DNA of 64,000 nt from Actinomycetota bacterium (GCA_009699875.1 WLNI01000001.1:1178001-1242000), one strand, 5' to 3'. Positions 31,301 through 36,760 are shown, counted from the first letter of the stretch. The notes: generated by a model not told the origin, from the sequence alone. Translations and numbers: made by a program.

Positions 31301-31869
31301 CGCTCGCGGGCGAAGTCACACTTGACAGTTTCTCGTTGACAGGAACACTGAGTGGGTTCTCTGGACTTGGTTCGGAGTTCTCCATGGGACCGCTGTCCAT
31401 CCAGACGTCTGGAACGATCACTGGCACGCCCTCATTTGCTCTGAATGCCTCAGGATCGCTCTCGATCTTGGGGAGCAGTGTGGCAATCACCATTGGATTT
31501 AGTTTTGCCAACTACCAGATTGTCTCAATGACGTTCTATGCGTCAATCAACAGTTGTCTGTGGAAACTGAACTTGGCAATCATCGCATTCCAAGCCTGTT
31601 TTGGTGGTGTCTTTAACTTCAACCTCTCCTCATCATCGGGCACCTTCTTCTTTAGTGCTGATCTCTCGGCCTCTATTCAAGTGGCGTACTACTCGCCAGA
31701 CTGTGGCAACCCATTCAAGTCATGTTTCTGGCACTGGTCGTGGAGTGGCTGGGACACGGTGTTCGCCATCAATGTCTATGTCGACACCAACGGAAACGCC
31801 AGCGCCTCATTTAATATATGTGGCTACTCTGAATCCTTCAGTTTGGACATCGGAGATATTTTTGGTTGA
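19342..31869 (+). CDS. Giant secreted protein with tandem two-cysteine Ig-like repeats
   Basis: 4,175 residues. Residues about 25-54 give a Sec signal (WFSSLTVALALIVSAAFVG, cleavage near AKAA). Residues about 55-480 hold three DUF11-like modules, each with a Trp-x-Cys...Cys pair (GTWSCSG, PGWKCTA, NGWTCPG). Residues about 495-2935 hold about 27 Ig-like repeats of roughly 90 residues; the core reads TAGCSISGSTLTYTGAGTC followed by TVTATQA. Residues about 2935-4175 are a different beta-rich part with recurring Y-x-N-x-T-x-W motifs and several added cysteines near the end. I see no LPxTG, membrane helix, SLH or choline-binding unit at the C terminus. The product is probably a secreted or wall-associated fibre or adhesin. 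It ends GDIFG. No secretion system is encoded nearby. Confidence 0.93.
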   Translation: MMNSAALGHASFGEQGRSGSRTGRHSWWFSSLTVALALIVSAAFVGIALPAKAATPSKLGISFLGPTGSTTSTGTLQRASSQLVQVKISNNTTSPSGESNTPTLTLAATQGVVIQSVRQTQESSPGTWSCSGTTTATCSLRNISGKPFSLAASESIVVDVVIDTKGVSSAQESAVITASASFSGLGSASATDTLNTVNSENSVSGIHLLVSGNSVVLAGSQSTIAYEVDNGGASDLTPASAGQPSVILANLLPIGSYTSWTSNSPGWKCTAVNGAGPTCSLSDSVAISQRSTPLVISYQVAPNAPSASTTRQVDTPYAWKIALAASLATKKQVHGSIDQLLDVVSSLPNSLSVALQATSSNLVMAGGSITAEVKHLTTSNLTSGIRDVLTLPSNMTMDPVSFNGWTCPGGQGSVTCLHNAVPTANQPLGSFPILLKSSTSISNGVKTLSLESSTIDGSRSGTASLPFFVLSFGNLAGNLAPSQTTTPQVVTSASTPGLVITSTSTTYGAGAAPNPANSLQLKVTGATAGTPITYTVSSSSNSSGCAVTPGTATLTYQNAGTCNVTATQGSLTSSTTLISINKATPVVTITSTATTYDPVSQTMQLVTSGGGGGATFTVSQTATNNAGCAVALNSSTLTYTSAGTPIAVGACTVTANMPASTNYLAGTSQPTQITIYKATAPTPIFTSTSTTYNPTNLTMALSLTNASPGAVVTYSVTNANVTSTPACSISGATLTYASGGQCNVQVSESQTSNYLTNTATQLITILPTGQPDLFVTSNNSQDFGSPPLQLASLGGNGTGAVTFAATSGSAGCSVNTASNKLSFTSTGTCVITATKAATASYTVQTATQTFTVNQAAQKQVYVSSLNLPAPITNQTPPTPSGLFNPDPSKTNLTLTSFGGSTNGAVTYAVDGTSSNSAGCTVVGNILHYTGAGTCSVIATMAGNSNYLASVSSPALVAISKVTGTVGVTLSSTGSPVTSTNYSSNPSTAQLYVVEAPGEVDNGSLVYSLYQSMVLGVTGGSGSGSVVYTVAGSNNTADCSIAVGSSNLVFRKTNSTTPVSCSVTAHQGGSSPSEVTATITLLPATQALTVTSVLTTYLSSSPSLVLTTTGGSGAGVTYALTGSTTNSAGCSIAAGSNVLTFTSSGTCYVTATDSEGDTSQSTLITIQASGSPLAIATTQVASNNSAGCSISGSLLSYVGPGSCVVRALQGESQSYLATASAPTTITINPAPALTVVASAETSSGATSADNTATLSVQNGYRPPSAPAPTFTVSGTGCSLAGATLSFSQAGVCSVTATVAAYTATTPCPNANCTVSSQSDTLDIVTSNLGGSSGQSYTTAFNPITPSVILAAFGGTGSGAITYSVTDPGSASCVMDGQNPQLVDYMATLPTNVAPNQQFSCRIRATQSGGSSVEFTLIVQAPSASFAVATVSTVYSASNPTMTLATTGETSGWTISYVVVSTSSNTAGCSTSNGGNVLTYSSTGVCTVVATQTPPSGSTSFPAYSAPTTITVNPAPVIPLPTVGNTGGTYTPSNPTICLSSSSGPCTTPLSYAIYSGLPLTVTGGAGSGAISYTVASAGTAQCTIKGSTLSYSFAGTCSVTASQSGQTATATITVLPLGSPLTISTTLTAFNTKVQQLALSIVGGADTGAPISYTVSNSDNSAGCSIATGSNLLSYTTIGTCSVTASQSGQTATATITIAASSSALAISSLVTEKYLNTAHCSISGSVLTYTGAGVCTVVATQAATTNYLAGSSLPTLITIGQATQVPNLASQQVVYNFLAPYLSLTPSAGTPNLSTGPVLYSVDQTSANTAGCTIGIGSSILNYSPTPRLTPSSSSETCSVVVTWTGDQNYVTTSATYAITVNPPPPLTITSTQTTYLAGNTLTYQLTSSGGSGPGAVTFQLSDSGTAGCSISGSILTYTTAGTCGVTATKVGNSGQASATVTIAKAQQARITLVYSDASSLQVKLTPLGGSGSGTFSWTALVTGASSVTPIPAAPACLLTSSNGIETLTFGVGNGSCSVTLTRSGDVNYQPLSTTSVVATTITLIPQWSPLTITSTLTTFTSGSQTMGLSVTGGAGSGAVTYSVSQGSATPNTAGCAITSGSSTLRYLTVGTCTVTATQAGLSATATVTVQAASSPLAITSTLTTFNQNTPSVTLTTTGGVGPVTFSVVNPSSISAGCSISGSTLTYTGPGTCTLTATPTTGQSASVTFVVAPATPPLAISSGSLSTTFGTGNAQGSGTSSTNTALLATSGGNPNATGKISYQVVSSGTAGCSVSQNVLTYTGNGTCTLTATQASDATYLAGTSATATFTVNPSGSTTLLITTTQVTFVPGSTTPAPIQLGVDGLATGHGTLSFQVVDAGTASCSIVNGLLAYTTTGTCVVSATTLQNGSTQAQTSANTTITIAPSAQSGISLGVTSVNYGGTPGGTSTTVTLSISGGSGPGAVSYTVTSNGTAGCSISGSTLTYQGVGTCVITATQAASANYQAQTSLATTFTVLQGVQSPLTITSTSIPFTQARSASFTTNPSAPLPETSVLFSIVSAGSAGCSIVDSALMYSSVGTCTVQATNMGNGNYQQVTSPITTITITKGTQPTVTFSTTTTNPTYAPSPSNTVALVSGGGASTGTVTFSLVTSQTNTAGCSVAGSTLTYLSVGSCTIQATSPGNSNWNTASSTQVITVGKATQSPLSIVPTATTVSSPKTLQLSSSGGSGSGAVSYTLVSAGSAGCSLTGSTLNYTGAGTCTISATKATSQNYLAATSGSVQITVNGSSFAIAVTSTTFNPANPTLTLTTTGGQGSSPVVYSISGVGNTAGCTLQGQSVLSFANAGICVVTATKGTQTSSATTITINLASQSPLSFTSSSTPAFAPSPLNTLTLTASGGSNTGAIKFVVTSVGTAGCSVSGATLTFLTAGICTVSATSPGNSQYAALTVSQGISVLAPPQTGESYTTLAQQVSTSSTPSFINLGGGITISLTGFRCGSSCASSMSFNGGSLNLFGMYTITVGSGTVTPTGFTFTSATLATPAGWPGGSLSTLSIPGFKLTYTGGSLSSMVQAEGTFSLGTTANFLGIPMPSGWHMATQLSMNDYLGQTAGITITSTLYSGGSAPANCSAASANCLQLKGSASKAGTFSVTVVGSLQLAGPSVSLTGINLNWQSGSPFAGQATLAIGGTTVSVKMSYTNATTWAVTANGSFSFFGIQTVASGSVSQTTAGGITGTFTMTVTASLSGGMTATLSATWTPQNGITATGSINFNSGIGTVTATATYVTSTNYSFTISGPSNTMNLIPGVIALGGVSGSYAYGGPVNVTGTVVLFNSFSSTISLNYNNATTWVITVSPANQPNGVFQIAPGATLSTTTLTDGQSTCNGVTLAKNTLCVTSAITFSSFGTLNLVGTYTNSQNWTFTATTSSATTFTVIPGLTISLSQFSGGLSEVNGRFGWSLTLALSGTYYLYGSSGSGASLALANPVISFSSTCPTVPGGTTLCPPGTGNTNILSFSGTVTLNLGVPGISPYSIAFAAAYGVQTGSFALSASLSNITIIPSVLVITSPKITVSYLKSGGSNTVSTGNVTFGSGEGTGNQGGYAVSVSGNVSLSLPSIGSLTIPVTFTYQGSGYVISASFTTGSGLGSTGANLSTLAYSSIPQQLSFKAPSGSGLTPINEYLNAPGIVFGGSVMLPGWLNSFLGINDLAPVSIFVTYSSATSYSVSAVFPLQIPIDTGTSDFTFSFTNFTLTMEENGTSFLQSVSVSGTMTLSGAANGGGSSTINVTMGLQYLDLPPQITGFISASGQGNPVWSNVFGIPGLDIQEFNIAIGVSLTPPIPFPDLGFQAEATLTGSFWTELGLNSGDIINVALNISDANPCMGISISNATPGANVVSIAGGALTATYAEMYLAPNGCQIGTFSLPPGFTFAFDGALFGVQVDVQAAISITPTLGFAASLTIGTFNLADIVTLQEVNIQIAMNHALLNPNATCPANSSTFILCFSGGIDILGETATLAGEVTLDSFSLTGTLSGFSGLGSEFSMGPLSIQTSGTITGTPSFALNASGSLSILGSSVAITIGFSFANYQIVSMTFYASINSCLWKLNLAIIAFQACFGGVFNFNLSSSSGTFFFSADLSASIQVAYYSPDCGNPFKSCFWHWSWSGWDTVFAINVYVDTNGNASASFNICGYSESFSLDIGDIFG
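20827..28150 (+). repeat. Tandem coding repeats, about 27 diverged units of roughly 270 bp
   Basis: Each unit encodes one Ig-like repeat with the Cys pair pattern GC-x(7-12)-L-x-(Y/F)-x(3-5)-G-x-C-x-V-x-A. Units differ clearly in DNA sequence, so this is an old array. Two units are short by about 28-30 residues (near 22850-23020 and 24450-24615). Two have an inserted loop in the front half (near 22240-22580 and 23890-24180). Confidence 0.85.
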
Positions 31870-31948
31870 CACTCATGATGAGTTGTTCTTCAGGCAACGC
31901 ACGCATGAGGCATGACAAAGCAGCGCTTGATTCATAAAAGCAGCCTTA

Positions 31949-33877
31949 TCAACGAAGAATAAAGTCATCTCGATTGGGCTCTTTGGTCCACGTCCAGTAG
32001 TCAACGAGGCGCCATGGGCTCAAGATATGGACCTCTCCTTCGGCGTTCTTATAGAACGAGTGCTCGACACTGGGCTGGGCCCACGCCAGTGTCTTGATCT
32101 CTCGTTGGGTGCGCTCATGCCATTCTTGGTAAAGGTCTTCTCGGGGCTCAAGAGAAGCGTGCTCCCCAGCGATCAAGATCTCTAAGCACTGTTCGATGTA
32201 GCGCATCTGACACTCGGAGTGAAAGATCAGACTGCCCCCATGGGCCAAGTTCGTTCCCGGTCCGTACATACAAAAGAAGTTTGGAAACTCCGGAATGGTC
32301 ATGCCCAGATACGCCGCCGGACGCTCTCCCCAACGCGAGCGAAGATCAACACCGTTTCGCCCGGTGATCTCCATGGGCCAGAGCAGATCTGTGGCCCGAA
32401 AGCCCGTGGCGTAGATAATAATGTCGGCGTCGTACTGCTTCCCGTCCGTCGTGACCACGCCGTCAGCTGCGATGTGGTCAATCCCGGTTCTGACGAGTTC
32501 GACGTTGTCTCGGCTCAGCGCCTTAAGCCACGCTCCGTTGTCTTGCAAGGTTCGCTTCGCCGTGGCGGGATAGTCAGGGATGACCTTGGCCAAGAGCTCT
32601 GGGTCGTCGGGGATCTGGCTCGTGATCCACTCAGTAAACATTTGGCGGGCGAGGTCGTTCATCTCGCTAAAGGCTCGTTGTTGGTCCGGGTACGCAGGGT
32701 CTACTCGAGCTGCTTCAAGTCCGACGTCGCACCCCGGCCAGAGAATCAAGAAGCGATACCAACGTCCATAGAACGGCAAGTGTCGAAGCGCCCACTGCAC
32801 GCCGGGCCCCACTGCTTCGTGATAATTGGGATTCGGAAACATCCACTGTGCGGTGCGCTGGAACACACTGAGGTGGGCGACGTCAGGGGCGATGGTTGGA
32901 GCAATTTGAAATCCACTCGCACCAGCTCCGATCATGGCGACTTGTTTCCCGGTGAGATCGACGTCGTGGTCCCAGCGCGCAGAGTGAAACGATGGTCCCG
33001 CAAAGTCGTCTGCCCCAGGGAACTCAGGAATGGAGGGGCGATTGAGTTGTCCAACCGCTGAGATGACGGCTCGGGCGTGCAAGGTTTCGCTTGCGCCCTC
33101 GAGAGTGCGAATTTGAATGGTCCAGAGGCTCTGGTCGTCGTCCCAGGCTGCGCTCAGGACTTCGGTTTCAAAACGGATGTGGGGCTCGATCTCGTATTTG
33201 TGCATGACGGTTTCGAAGTAGGCCTGGAGCTCTGGCTGTTGTGCGAAGTACTCGCTCCACGTATCGCTTGGTTCAAAGCTGTAGCAATAGAAGTGGTTCC
33301 CGACGTCAACCCGAGCACCGGGATAGGAGTTCTCCCACCACGTTCCCCCCACACCCGCATTCTTTTCAATGATGACAAATGGAATCCCGGCTTCTTTGAG
33401 CCGGATCCCTGCCAACAGGCCTGACTCGCCACAGCCAATCACGAGGACCGGAAAGTTTGCTCGAGCCTCGGCGTCGCCCGTGAACTCAATTCGGCGGGCG
33501 TCGCTGCCGTCGAGTTCCATCTCTTCTAAGAGCATGGGGATGTACTCCTCGGGAACGTCTTCACAGACGAGCCAACTCATCATCTCGCCTAAGAGCTCGG
33601 CTGAGATTGGCGTGGGCTCAGGACAGCCCCGATCTCGGTAATCGATGATGACGTCTCGTGCGAGATCACGGATCTCTTGTTTATCCTCTTCGCTCATGAA
33701 GCCCTGGACCTCGTTGAGAAAGAGTCCCGCGGGCTTCAGTCGGCCACGGATGAGTTCTGCGTCACCCGACATGTGAACGAGTGAGAGCATGAGGGTTGGA
33801 ATACTGAGATCTTGAAGGGCCGCGACGATCTCTCTATCAGAGGTATCGAAGGGGATGCCCGCATGTGGATTTCTCAT
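31949..33877 (-). CDS. FAD-dependent monooxygenase resembling 4-hydroxyacetophenone monooxygenase
   Basis: 642 residues, longer than the usual 530-600 for the class because of an N-terminal helical extension of about 140 residues, as in HAPMO. FAD motif GCGESG at 148-153, GGTWWENSYPGARVD following, Baeyer-Villiger fingerprint FAGPSFHSARWD at 292-303, NADPH motif GAGASG at 317-322. It should convert aryl or aliphatic ketones to esters with NADPH and O2. The start has AAGGGGG 4 nt before ATG. It is the second Baeyer-Villiger-type enzyme in the window; the first (1719) lacks the N-terminal extension. It converges with the giant gene and is divergent from the small gene at 34021. Confidence 0.9.
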   Translation of the reverse strand: MRNPHAGIPFDTSDREIVAALQDLSIPTLMLSLVHMSGDAELIRGRLKPAGLFLNEVQGFMSEEDKQEIRDLARDVIIDYRDRGCPEPTPISAELLGEMMSWLVCEDVPEEYIPMLLEEMELDGSDARRIEFTGDAEARANFPVLVIGCGESGLLAGIRLKEAGIPFVIIEKNAGVGGTWWENSYPGARVDVGNHFYCYSFEPSDTWSEYFAQQPELQAYFETVMHKYEIEPHIRFETEVLSAAWDDDQSLWTIQIRTLEGASETLHARAVISAVGQLNRPSIPEFPGADDFAGPSFHSARWDHDVDLTGKQVAMIGAGASGFQIAPTIAPDVAHLSVFQRTAQWMFPNPNYHEAVGPGVQWALRHLPFYGRWYRFLILWPGCDVGLEAARVDPAYPDQQRAFSEMNDLARQMFTEWITSQIPDDPELLAKVIPDYPATAKRTLQDNGAWLKALSRDNVELVRTGIDHIAADGVVTTDGKQYDADIIIYATGFRATDLLWPMEITGRNGVDLRSRWGERPAAYLGMTIPEFPNFFCMYGPGTNLAHGGSLIFHSECQMRYIEQCLEILIAGEHASLEPREDLYQEWHERTQREIKTLAWAQPSVEHSFYKNAEGEVHILSPWRLVDYWTWTKEPNRDDFILR

Positions 33878-34008
33878 GTCACCCCCTTGCTTCTCAGAAA
33901 CACATCGCTGTTGTGTGAAGGCTCATGGTATCTGAATGCGGCTCGATGAGGCCGCCTGGATTTTCTGGATCAGGACGCCATGCAAGGAAGGCTGTTACAG
34001 CCACCTTC

Positions 34009-34014
34009 TACCAT
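34009..34014 (+). promoter_or_regulatory. -10 box of a leaderless promoter for the gene at 34021
   Basis: TACCAT (TAnnnT) is followed by GGAAAG (6 nt) and the ATG. A short inverted repeat, GGCTG-TTA-CAGCC, lies about 10 nt further upstream. Confidence 0.45.
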
Positions 34015-34020
34015 GGAAAG

Positions 34021-34428
34021 ATGACAACGAATCGACAGGTACAGAAAAATTTGGCAGATCTGCGAAGCCGGATCATACGAGGCGAGATTGGAAAAACAAT
34101 CCTTTGGCAGGGTGCTGACGTGGTGATTTTGGCAGAACTCCCTGGAGAATCAGAGCCCGGGTTTTATCCCGACCCCCTCTTCGTGCGCAGTGACTTCGCA
34201 GAGGAGCTCAGTTGGCTGTTCTATGAGTTGAAAGCTGCTTTTGATGACCAGATCGACTTCGAGAACAAGTTCTACTTCTACGGCACGTTGGCTGAAACTG
34301 CGATCCTTTACTGTGACCGCCTCGGCGAAAAAGAAGTCTTGGTGGACCTCTTGACGACGGTCCTTTCGTGGGCTGAACAGTTGGCGGCATCCGTGCAGTG
34401 GGGCGAAGAGATCCCCTCGATGAACTAA
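34021..34428 (+). CDS. Uncharacterised protein
   Basis: 135 residues, soluble and acidic. It starts MTTNRQVQKNLADLRSRIIR, followed by a strand-rich middle (GADVVILAELPG, FVRSDFAEELSWLFYEL) and C-terminal helices rich in Leu (EKEVLVDLLTTVLSWAEQLAA). There is no signal peptide and no motif I recognise. The ATG at 34021 is chosen because of the -10 box 6 nt upstream; an in-frame start at 33925 would overlap the divergent promoter region. It lies between a monooxygenase and the toxin-antitoxin patch on the opposite strand. Confidence 0.65.
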   Translation: MTTNRQVQKNLADLRSRIIRGEIGKTILWQGADVVILAELPGESEPGFYPDPLFVRSDFAEELSWLFYELKAAFDDQIDFENKFYFYGTLAETAILYCDRLGEKEVLVDLLTTVLSWAEQLAASVQWGEEIPSMN

Positions 34429-34539
34429 CGCGATTGCATGAACCTGAGGCGACATGCTCAGAACCGAGACGATTCCGCAGGCTGTTATGTCGCCCACGCG
34501 AGGTTGTGGCCTCGGGAGGTGAGCAAAGAGTCGTATCGA

Positions 34540-34686
34540 CTAGACCTTGAGGACTTTAAGACCAGGTATATCCCGATAGTCATCATCTTGAGTGAGAACT
34601 GGCATGTCGTAGGCGATCGCAGTTGCCGCTATCCATGAATCATTCGGTAGCGATGAAGAAACTTGTTTCGGTGAGACAGCGAGTGC
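34540..34686 (-). pseudogene. C-terminal remnant of a VapC-type PIN toxin
   Basis: Directly after the stop codon of the Phd-like frame and in the same phase, the minus strand encodes 48 residues containing NDSWIAATAIAYDMPVLTQD and then DYRDIPGLKVL. This is the last third of a VapC toxin, with the catalytic-face D-x-W-I-A-A-T motif and the C-terminal Asp. The first 80-90 residues, including the leading catalytic Asp, are missing and there is no start codon. It is a decayed partner of the antitoxin fragment upstream. Confidence 0.7.
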
Positions 34687-34881
34687 TCACAATTCATCTG
34701 TTGTGTCTGGAATGAGGTCCTGTAGGTCCTTAGTAAGGCCGGGATCAGCCTGGCTAGATTGAAAGAGCTGCAGAAATTCAGCTCTTGGCATCCAGCGCTT
34801 TGCTCCACCAATCGGAATGAGGGACACCACCGTCCTCCCATCAACGGTGATCGAAATCTCCTCACCGGACTCGGCTCGCAT
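34687..34881 (-). pseudogene. Phd/YefM-type antitoxin, N-terminally truncated
   Basis: 64 residues starting MRAESGEEISITVDGRTVVS, then RWMPRAEFLQLF and a C-terminal DPGLTKDLQDLIPDTTDEL. The middle and end match VapB/Phd antitoxins, which normally begin with about 20 more residues forming the first strand and helix of the DNA-binding fold. Here the start codon overlaps the stop of the PIN gene (TAATG), and an in-frame stop lies 6 codons upstream, so the N-terminal part is lost. Without it, DNA binding is doubtful. It may still be translated by coupling to the PIN gene and could bind a related toxin. Confidence 0.6.
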
Positions 34882-35408
34882 TACGCCATCTCTCGTTCAG
34901 TTTTGGAATTCCCTCGAAGGGTTTGTTTGCGCGCTTCTGCAACGAGTGCTGCGAATCGATCCAGAGTGAATTGACCCGGGAGGCAATCTTGAAGGTTTTC
35001 TTCCGTGGCATCAAGGAGATTGAGGAAACTTCTTGGTGTCAACACGGGCAATGAGCCTGCCAGAGCACTGAGAGCATGATCACCTGTCACCAGCAATGAC
35101 GAGGTCGATACCGCAAGGTCAAGAAGGAACACATCGTCTGAGTCACTCGGAAGAACCGCATGTTGTCTCGGCTCATCGAGATAGAGCTTGGCGTGTTGGC
35201 GAAATGACTCGAGAAACTCTTGGTGATCAGAAAGATAGTGCGACACAAACCATTCTCGTCTCATGACCCCTTCAATCTCATCAAGCAGCAATGGTGAGGC
35301 AACCATCTCAAACTCTTGGTTCATCCCTTTCTTTAAAATGATTCCAGGAGGACCTGACTGATTGATGAGCCCAGAGATGATGACGTTGCTATCGACAACA
35401 GCTTTCAC
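34881..35408 (-). CDS. PIN-domain toxin of a type II toxin-antitoxin pair
   Basis: 175 residues of the 'putative toxin-antitoxin system toxin component, PIN family'. It starts MKAVVDSNVIISGLIN (catalytic Asp 6), has LLLDEIEGVMRREWF, PSDSDDVFLLDLAV and LLVTGDHALSALAGS, giving the acidic cluster of a metal-dependent RNase, and ends with a roughly 40-residue helical tail. The start overlaps the RHH antitoxin stop by 4 nt (ATGA), as in true pairs. PIN toxins usually cleave tRNA or rRNA and are held inactive by the antitoxin. Confidence 0.82.
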   Translation of the reverse strand: MKAVVDSNVIISGLINQSGPPGIILKKGMNQEFEMVASPLLLDEIEGVMRREWFVSHYLSDHQEFLESFRQHAKLYLDEPRQHAVLPSDSDDVFLLDLAVSTSSLLVTGDHALSALAGSLPVLTPRSFLNLLDATEENLQDCLPGQFTLDRFAALVAEARKQTLRGNSKTEREMA

Positions 35409-35650
35409 GCCTTCTTGTTCTTTCTCTCAGTTCGATACGCAGCTTGAGCCTGAAGAGCGCTTTCCATCGCTTCTTCTTCAGTGATCTCTGGCATCTCTGC
35501 CCAGATCTTTTCGAGGAGGCCAACTCCAAGGGCAGTGCGAATTGCTTCTTCCATCACTTCGCTCTCGCCCTTTCCGGTTCGAGCTGCCCGAATCTTGACG
35601 GCTTTCAGAGTCTCTTCATCCAAAGTGAGTGTCGTTCGAGTCTTTGCCAT
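35405..35650 (-). CDS. Ribbon-helix-helix antitoxin
   Basis: 81 residues. The N-terminal RTTLTLDEETLKAVKIRAAR is the ribbon and first helix of a CopG/Arc-like DNA-binding fold. The C-terminal tail (EITEEEAMESALQAQAAY) would wrap the toxin. It precedes and overlaps the PIN gene, the normal order for autoregulated pairs. No ribosome site is visible; instead TATTAT (complement of 35657-35662) lies 6 nt before the ATG, so the message is probably leaderless. TACAT...ATGTA half-sites around the -10 box could be the operator. Confidence 0.82.
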   Translation of the reverse strand: MAKTRTTLTLDEETLKAVKIRAARTGKGESEVMEEAIRTALGVGLLEKIWAEMPEITEEEAMESALQAQAAYRTERKNKKA

Positions 35651-35656
35651 AGATAC

Positions 35657-35662
35657 ATAATA
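35657..35662 (-). promoter_or_regulatory. -10 box of the antitoxin-toxin operon
   Basis: Minus-strand TATTAT, 6 nt from the ATG, is an almost ideal -10 box. It sits inside an AT-rich stretch bounded by TACAT and ATGTA half-sites (35654-35675 on the plus strand), a likely binding region for the RHH protein. Confidence 0.5.
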
Positions 35663-35825
35663 ACATCATCATGTAATATTTGTGCTGAGGACGGATACCT
35701 CTCTATTGGCGTGCAGTTTTCTGTTCCCTCTCCACGCTGTCACAATGGTCAACTACCGTTTCGCCTATGTCCAATGAAGTTCGAGCTCCAGGCCAGCGGC
35801 CAGAACTCACTCTGCTCGGAATAAT

Positions 35826-35845
35826 TGGTATCAGTTCTGATACCA
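35826..35845 (+). promoter_or_regulatory. Palindromic operator overlapping the -10 box of the XRE-nucleotidyltransferase operon
   Basis: TGGTATCAG-TT-CTGATACCA is a perfect 9-bp inverted repeat. Its right arm includes most of a TACCAT -10 box (35841-35846) that ends 6 nt before the ATG at 35853. Binding of the encoded XRE protein here would block its own promoter. Confidence 0.65.
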
Positions 35846-35852
35846 TTAGGGG

Positions 35853-36170
35853 ATGGAAATGAGTCGTTTATTGAAGTCAGCCCGAGAACAGTCGGGGATG
35901 AGTTTGAGAGCCCTGGCGCAAAGGGCCAAGACGTCCCATTCGACCCTGAGCGCCTATGAATCAGGTCGCATCGAACCGAGCACCTCAGTTGCGGCGCGTA
36001 TTTTCGAAGCAGCAGGATACCGACTCTCGACGACGATTGAGCCTCAGCTCAAGACAGCCAACGGGCACTATCCAGGTGACGAACTCGCCGAACTCTTGGC
36101 GCTCGGCGAGTTGTTGCCAAGGACAACACGTGCTCGTCATCTTGATGCTCCAGTGTTTCCAGGTTCATGA
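35853..36170 (+). CDS. XRE-type helix-turn-helix protein, probable antitoxin of an NTase pair
   Basis: 105 residues. A Xre/Cro helix-turn-helix occupies about 5-60 (LLKSAREQSGMSLRALAQRA then TSHSTLSAYESGR). A C-terminal tail of about 40 residues, rich in Leu and Arg, may contact the partner. The stop overlaps the nucleotidyltransferase start by 4 nt (ATGA), a common order for antitoxin/toxin-like HTH-NTase pairs. Start: the ATG at 35853 has a -10 box 6 nt upstream (leaderless); the ATG at 35859 would instead use AGGGG as a ribosome site. The perfect palindrome in the promoter points to autoregulation. Confidence 0.85.
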   Translation: MEMSRLLKSAREQSGMSLRALAQRAKTSHSTLSAYESGRIEPSTSVAARIFEAAGYRLSTTIEPQLKTANGHYPGDELAELLALGELLPRTTRARHLDAPVFPGS

Positions 36171-36760
36171 CAACCTTCGCTGAGAAGATCTTTGAACTTG
36201 ATGCAGCGCTCAATGACTCGGGGATCGCCCACGCCTTCGGTGGCGCCCTTGCGCTTGCTTTTTGTACGCGTGAACCTCGACTCACGAGTGATATTGATGT
36301 CAATGTCTTCTTAACGATCAATGAGGTGCAAGAGTTTTTGGACGCAGTACCCAGTGGCCTCGCGTGGGACGAGGAATCTCGGCAACTCCTTCAAAGGGAT
36401 GGCCAGGTTCGTCTGTGGTGGGACGCAACTCCCGTCGACGTCTTTCTAGCCACGAGCGAGTTTCACCGTGAAGCCGCTCGTCGTGTTCGAATTGAATCGA
36501 TCGATGGTCACCCTCTCCCGTTCTTGTCGTGCAGAGATCTTGCGGTCTTCAAGGTATTTTTTGACCGGTTAAAGGACTGGGCCGACCTTGAAGCCATGCT
36601 CCTCTCAGGCTCGATTGATCTCGACGCCACGCTCGGGACCCTGGCTCGGTATCTAGGTCCCGACGACCACCGCATTGCTCACCTGCTTGAAATGAGTCGA
36701 TCTCTGCCCACGGACGGAGTGTTGCCTTTATTTCGACCAACTAAGGAGCAAGGCACGTGA
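36167..36760 (+). CDS. AbiEii-like nucleotidyltransferase
   Basis: 197 residues with the minimal nucleotidyltransferase pattern: GG at 25-26, the DID pair at 42-44 within RLTSDIDVNVFL, and the third acidic residue at Asp 91 in TPVDVFL. The second half is helical, with a conserved CRDLAVFKVFFDRLKDWADLEAML block typical of AbiEii/DUF6036-like proteins. Such enzymes modify tRNA or proteins with nucleotides and serve as toxins or defence effectors. All three catalytic acids are present, so it is probably active. Translation is coupled to the upstream HTH gene. Proof of toxicity is lacking. Confidence 0.8.
   Translation: MTTFAEKIFELDAALNDSGIAHAFGGALALAFCTREPRLTSDIDVNVFLTINEVQEFLDAVPSGLAWDEESRQLLQRDGQVRLWWDATPVDVFLATSEFHREAARRVRIESIDGHPLPFLSCRDLAVFKVFFDRLKDWADLEAMLLSGSIDLDATLGTLARYLGPDDHRIAHLLEMSRSLPTDGVLPLFRPTKEQGT

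Noticed and set aside
30732-31511. 259-codon open frame on the minus strand inside the giant gene
   Set aside because: It lies fully antisense to the giant gene, has no domain or ribosome site, and reflects the codon bias of the real frame.
32219-33061. 280-codon open frame on the plus strand
   Set aside because: It is antisense to the HAPMO-like monooxygenase, whose motifs are intact; the product has no recognisable feature.
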